A stretch of DNA of 64,000 nucleotides from positions 15,250,501 through 15,314,500 of the forward strand of contig NC_092650.1 of assembly GCF_032118995.1 (NCBI RefSeq), read 5' to 3'. A program made the translations under genes and the position numbers. Below, in pieces: positions 59,791-64,000 of this stretch (positions within the stretch are counted from its first letter, which is position 1; every line of letters starts with the position of its first letter). The stretch comes from Asterias amurensis. Lineage: Eukaryota > Echinodermata > Asteroidea > Forcipulatida > Asteriidae. The notes beneath the pieces were generated by a model that worked only from the letters and a program-made list of their open reading frames with translations, was not told the DNA's origin and searched no databases.

Positions 59791-62700
59791 CTATTTCTCC
59801 AACAGAAACATTCTATATAGTTTTTCTTCTTTGGTGTCTGTGAATGAGGGTACAAAGTTGACATGAACGATGGCATGGAATCCTTCGGCTGGTGTGGGCT
59901 CTTTGTATTTCTTCTTGTAGGAGTGGAACACCATATCGCTGACCATGGCATGGTTCTTCCCTGCCGCTGTCATCCCTCGAAACTACCCGAACAGACACAA
60001 GACAACAAAGAAATTGTCAAATGAAAAACGAAAATAAAATCTTGATATGTAAATCATAACCCAACTGAGCCTAAAATTGCAGCTAATTAACAGTTAGTTT
60101 AAGAGGGAAAAAAAATGTTGCATGTTGATAACAAATCTGCAATTAAAAAAAAATATATATATATACTGAAATTTTCTACAAACAAATTAAAAATTTCAAA
60201 TGCAAATGCTCCCTCTGAAGTAAAGTCATTTTCGAAAAAGAAGTAATTTTTCCACAAATTTGATCTCGAAACCTCAGATTTAGAATTTGAGGTCTCGAAA
60301 TCAAGCATCTGAAAGCACACAACTTCATGTGACAAGGGTGTTTTTTTCTATCATAGTTATCTCGCAACTCCAACGACCAAAACAAGCTCAAATTTTCACA
60401 GGTTTGTTATATTATGCATATGTTGAGATACAGCAAGTGAGAATTAAGACTGGTCTTTGACAATTACCGATAGTGTCCAGCGCCTTTCAGGTAACTTTTC
60501 ATGCCAACACTTTATATTCTGGGCTTGTCGGATGTATTAAAAAAATATATGGACGGACTTACCTTTTCATTATGTCTTGCATGCGTAAAGCTTACATCGA
60601 AAATGAAACATCGGCAGTGGACACCGGCTTTCTTTGCACACGCTGTATATCTGATATCAAAAATACCAATCAGAATATTAAAAAATGATGAGGATTTTTA
60701 CATTTGAAACCCGTTTACTTTTATGTATACTCAACTGCCTTATTAACTGAAAATATTTTGAATAAGTTTCAGCAATTTCAGGTTACTTGTTGTTTCTCAT
60801 TTTTGTAGAGGCAATGGTTGCTTTTTGTCTGCCTGGCTGGTTGTCTTCTGTATGTTTGTTTTGTAGAGGCAATGGTTGCTTTTTGTCTGCCTGGCTGGTT
60901 GTCTTCTGTATGTTTGTTTTGTAGAGGCAATGGTTGCTTTTTGTCTGCCTGGCTGGTTGTCTTCTGTATGTTTGTTTTGTAGAGGCAATGGTTGCTTTTT
61001 GTCTGCCTGGCTGGTTGTCTTCTGTATGTTTGTTTTGTAGAGGCAATGGTTGCTTTTTGTCTGCCTGGCTGGTTGTCTTCTGTATGTTTGTTTTGTAGAG
61101 GCAATGGTTGCTTTTTGTCTGCCTGGCTGGTTGTCTTCTGTATGTTTGTTTTGTAGAGGCAATGGTTGCTTTTTGTCTGCCTGGCTGGTTGTCTTCTGTA
61201 TGTTTGTTTTGTAGAGGCAATGGTTGCTTTTTGTCTGCCTGGCTGGTTGTCTTCTGTATGTTTGTTTTGTAGAGGCAATGGTTGCTTTTTGTCTGCCTGG
61301 CTGGTTGTCTTCTGTATGTTTGTTTTGTATTGGCTTGGTTGTTTTGTTTGTTTGTTGTGTATTTTGTGCGTCTGTTTGCTTGTTGTTTCAGTGTTTGTAT
61401 ATCAAAGGCACTGAACACTATTGGTAATTACTCAAAACAATTGTACGCATGAAAAGTTACTAAGGGAGCAGTTAATAGTATAACACATTGTGAGAAACAG
61501 CTCCCTTTGAAGTAAATTTCGAGAAAGAAGTAATTTCCCATGAATTTGATTTAGGGACCTCATAATTAGATTTTTAGGTCCCAAAATCAAGCATCTGAAA
61601 GCACACAACTTCGTGTGACACGGTGTGTTTTTTCTTCCATTTTTATTTTGCAACTTCGAAGACCGATTGAGCTCAAATTTTCACAGGTTTGTTATTTTGT
61701 GCATATGTTGAGATACACCAAGTAGACTGGTCTTTGACATATACCAATAAGTGTCCAGTACCTTGAAGTTGTTGTTATTAAAGGAATGCTGTACCCTCTG
61801 GGATACAAAATGTATTCAAATGTTGTCGTAGACTTGTGGACAAGTCTTTAAATGTCTGTCAAGGTGATAGCATTCAAACTTTGTTCCGAATCTTTATTCT
61901 ATTCCTGCCATATTCTCGCGAGACGAGACTACTGCTCTCACGACTACGGTCACATTTAATGGGGAGTAGAAGTCGCAACCAGCAGTTCCCGCGAGAGCAC
62001 CGCCACAACTCGACTATCTCACCCTGGCAGACCATTAACAACTTGTCCACAAGTCTAATGTTGACATACCTCTGTCTGGATTCAGGATCTGGGTTGGTGT
62101 TGTCCACTACAACGCTCTGACCTTTGGACAAGGCCGACTCTGTTGTTGCTACACACTTCTGCCATGTACCCATGGTGTCCTGGTGGGAAACAAGAAGGCC
62201 TCAATGTATGTCATTTATTTATTTATTTATTTTGTCTTATTTACCAGTGGCAGTGTCATGGCCGAGCGGTTAAGAGCACATAAAATTAGTGCTTTCTGCT
62301 CTACCGGCCAGGCTTCGAATTGATGATACCCAAACCTACATTCGTACGGACTGTGAAAGGGGTAACCCTGTTTCAGCCCTAGGAGTAGGTGGCATCGGCC
62401 TCTGGAAAATATAAATGTAGCCCACACCTTGAAGTGGCCTTCAGGCTTTGTGTGTCAGGCGACTTGCATAAAAAAAAATTAAAAATTAAAAAAAAACAGG
62501 GTAGCCCCGTTAGTTGTCGATGAAACTGTTCTGCCTTGGGGGCCCTGGATACATACAGAGTTTCTCATCCTAACTTAGGACAAGCCTTAAGCTGGCTTCA
62601 GGTTGACCTATGATTTCTTTGCGCCCGCAACAAGTCGTAGGCAACGCGAAGACAAAATATGCTCAGGTCACAACAACTGAGAAATCGTGCGCCTGCGCTT

Positions 62701-63986
62701 GTATCCCGACCATCGGGATCATGTCGTACAAGTTGAAAATCTTCTACTCTTGCGACTTTTAATTTTTTCGAGCACTACTGTTTCAAATTGTCTTAAAAGG
62801 TTGTAAACAATTGCCGGCTGAAAAGTTCCAGATTGCCTTAGCTCAGGCGCAGTGTGATCCTAAAAAATCAGTCGCTGACTGTTTTTTTGTTGACGCTTTA
62901 AGTTTTTAATAACTCCTAGGACTAGTTCATGATTATTACCCTACTCAGACTATTTGATCATCTCAACAGTCATTGCTCACCAAAACTACAAGAGCTTCTT
63001 CCATTTTTTATGGTCAAACATCTTTCTCAATAGGCTGCACCTTTTCTTCCGAATAGTCTTCCTGTGCATATTCCCCAGGCTAGTTCTTTACACAGTTTTT
63101 TAGTCTTTGTTCAAAACCCAACTTGTTTGAGGGTGCTTATTTGTAATCTGCTTACTTGCAAACTTCATTTATGCGCATTAATCGCTTTACAAATGTCTTT
63201 GTTATTATTATTTCCCCTTCTCCCCTCTTACACTCAAATGCTTGTACTCACCCTGTTGATGTGGACATATTTGTGGGGCAGTAGATGCTTCTTGACGAAG
63301 CTACTTTTGCCGGCTGTATGAAAGGGAAGTCACAATAAATACAGTAGCAAACTTCACGTTGTAAAAGTTTCTAAAATAATGGCCGAGAAAAAATTAGATT
63401 CACTAATAACGTTTCTCTACTTCAAATAAAAAATATCTTGGATTGTGACGAGTATCTGTGCAAATTGCAAAATTTTATATTTTCACTTTTCTGCTTAGAA
63501 GAAATGAGCAGGGACCAGTCACAAGTATGTGACGTTGTGTTTTGAAGGTCTCAATACCCAACTTGTGGAGGTCTTGCCTGTTTCCAGGCCTCAACTTTCT
63601 AGACTCATTGTGGGGGTCTTGTTTCAAGACCTTTCCAGACATTAGTTTTGTAATCGTTCAGAATAACACAAAATAAAAAATAGAAGCCAAAAGAATGAGG
63701 ATATTTTTATTGGTGCCATAATTCAAAGTTGAATACTTACAAGCTGGAAATCCTGACAGTACAATGACCTGAAATAATGAAAAGAATAAATGCCAAGCAA
63801 AGGATCAATCAGTCGTTTAAACATAGCACCCCAACTCCTAGCCCTATATATGACTCTTTCTCTGTACACCAGTAGATACAGAGTCCTAACTGTTAAGACC
63901 CGTTTCTGGGGCGGAAAATTTTCAAAGCTTCATAACTCAAATCTTACCTGCAACAAGCCACTAATTTCAATAGGTTCACATTCCAT
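59791..63986 (-). CDS. PNKP: PNKP-like polynucleotide 5'-kinase (kinase domain; 5' part at or beyond the right edge)
   Basis: Polynucleotide kinase 3'-phosphatase repairs DNA ends by phosphorylating 5'-OH and removing 3'-phosphate; the exons here encode the C-terminal kinase domain. Exons high to low: 63986 (or beyond) to 63948, 63768-63741 (28 bp), 63313-63252, 62179-62070, 60650-60563 and 59982-59791 (TAG). All splice in phase. Visible motifs: Walker A GFPASGKS, split by the intron after the 28-bp exon; [72 protein letters not shown]; end LYRMFLLEK. These match the human order GFPGAGKS, VHVNRDTLGSWQRC, DNTNPD, ARHNNRFREM, SDMV. The exon at the edge reads [13 protein letters not shown] from an ATG in a GCCGCCATGG context with an in-frame TAA six bases upstream of it. 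This could be the true start of a kinase-only protein of about 172 residues; otherwise FHA and phosphatase exons lie to the right. A second partial last exon lies just downstream. Confidence 0.88.
60208..60488. mobile_element. TTAA-MITE subfamily A, copy 11 (left end missing)
   Basis: Begins inside the family at CTCCCTCTGAAGTAAAG and runs to GTGTCCAGCGCCTTT. PNKP intron, close to the 88-bp exon. Confidence 0.75.
60805..61326. repeat. Tandem array, nine 58-bp units
   Basis: The unit starts GTAGAGGCAATGGTTGC and ends TATGTTTGTTTT; starts fall every 58 bp from 60805 to 61269 with no visible difference between units. Since 58 is not a multiple of 3, long artefactual frames run through it on both strands. 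PNKP intron between the 110-bp and 88-bp exons. Confidence 0.95.
61404..61768. mobile_element. TTAA-MITE subfamily A, copy 12
   Basis: CAAAGGCACTGAACACTATT to GTGTCCAGTACCTTGAA; both ends slightly decayed. PNKP intron, just after the 58-bp array. Confidence 0.75.
62249..62504 (+). mobile_element. tRNA-derived SINE (family S3), full-length
   Basis: Complete head with Box A-like ATGGCCGAGCGGTTAAGAGC, degenerate Box B GGCTTCGAATTGA, shared body and A-rich tail. PNKP intron. The head recalls a tRNA-Ser/Leu-type sequence. Confidence 0.75.
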
Positions 63987-64000
63987 GGCGGCTTACATTT

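Noticed and set aside
60805-61326. CRISPR-like array
   Set aside because: The repeats are contiguous without unique spacers, and the DNA is clearly animal with introns.
60778-61418. Long reading frames on both strands (up to 211 codons) across the 58-bp array
   Set aside because: The unit length is not a multiple of three and no unit introduces a stop, so open frames are a by-product of the repeat. There is no known domain, and it lies in an intron.

Overview
This is eukaryotic genomic DNA from a repeat-rich metazoan with long introns and compact exons. The protein exons resemble deuterostome orthologues, and the repeats (TTAA-flanked foldback MITEs, tRNA-derived SINEs, a CR1/L2-type LINE) suit a marine invertebrate. 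I infer an echinoderm, probably a sea star; a species assignment needs a database search. No bacterial, viral or CRISPR content is visible.

Four host genes were reconstructed exon by exon with consistent splice phases. (1) CEP76, + strand, C-terminal 60 percent, nine exons from the left edge to 9211. (2) MRPL38, + strand, complete, eight exons, 15424-21524 (possible upstream ATG at 15415). (3) DENND11 (LCHN/KIAA1147), - strand, complete, eight exons, 55448 down to 27689, with introns up to 10.6 kb. (4) The kinase part of a PNKP-like polynucleotide kinase, - strand, six exons from the right edge down to 59791. MRPL38 and DENND11 are convergent. The genes are unrelated in function (centriole duplication, mitochondrial translation, membrane traffic/Rab regulation, DNA end repair), so this is an ordinary gene neighbourhood rather than an operon or cluster.

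Most of the remaining sequence is repeats. One large superfamily of roughly 350-450 bp MITEs ends in TTAAAG...CTTTAA and splits into subfamilies (called A, C, E, F here) that share an internal backbone but differ at their termini. A neighbouring satellite monomer gives an empty site showing that TTAA is the duplicated target. A second family (B, ends like GGGCCCAATTTCATAGAGC) is repeatedly the host of A and LINE insertions and is itself nested in C, which gives a relative insertion order. There are also hAT-like elements (one with a clean 8-bp target duplication inside a SINE), at least three tRNA-derived SINE families, a 5'-truncated LINE cut just after the reverse transcriptase active-site box, and several tandem arrays, including nine essentially identical 58-bp units in a PNKP intron.

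Most worth a second look: the duplicated PNKP last exon, whose copies end differently; a Kozak-perfect ATG that may make the PNKP locus a kinase-only protein; the TTAA empty-site evidence; and three small hairpin-plus-AAACG motifs, one inside a 63-bp insertion with a 12-bp target duplication. I found no convincing new multi-gene system.
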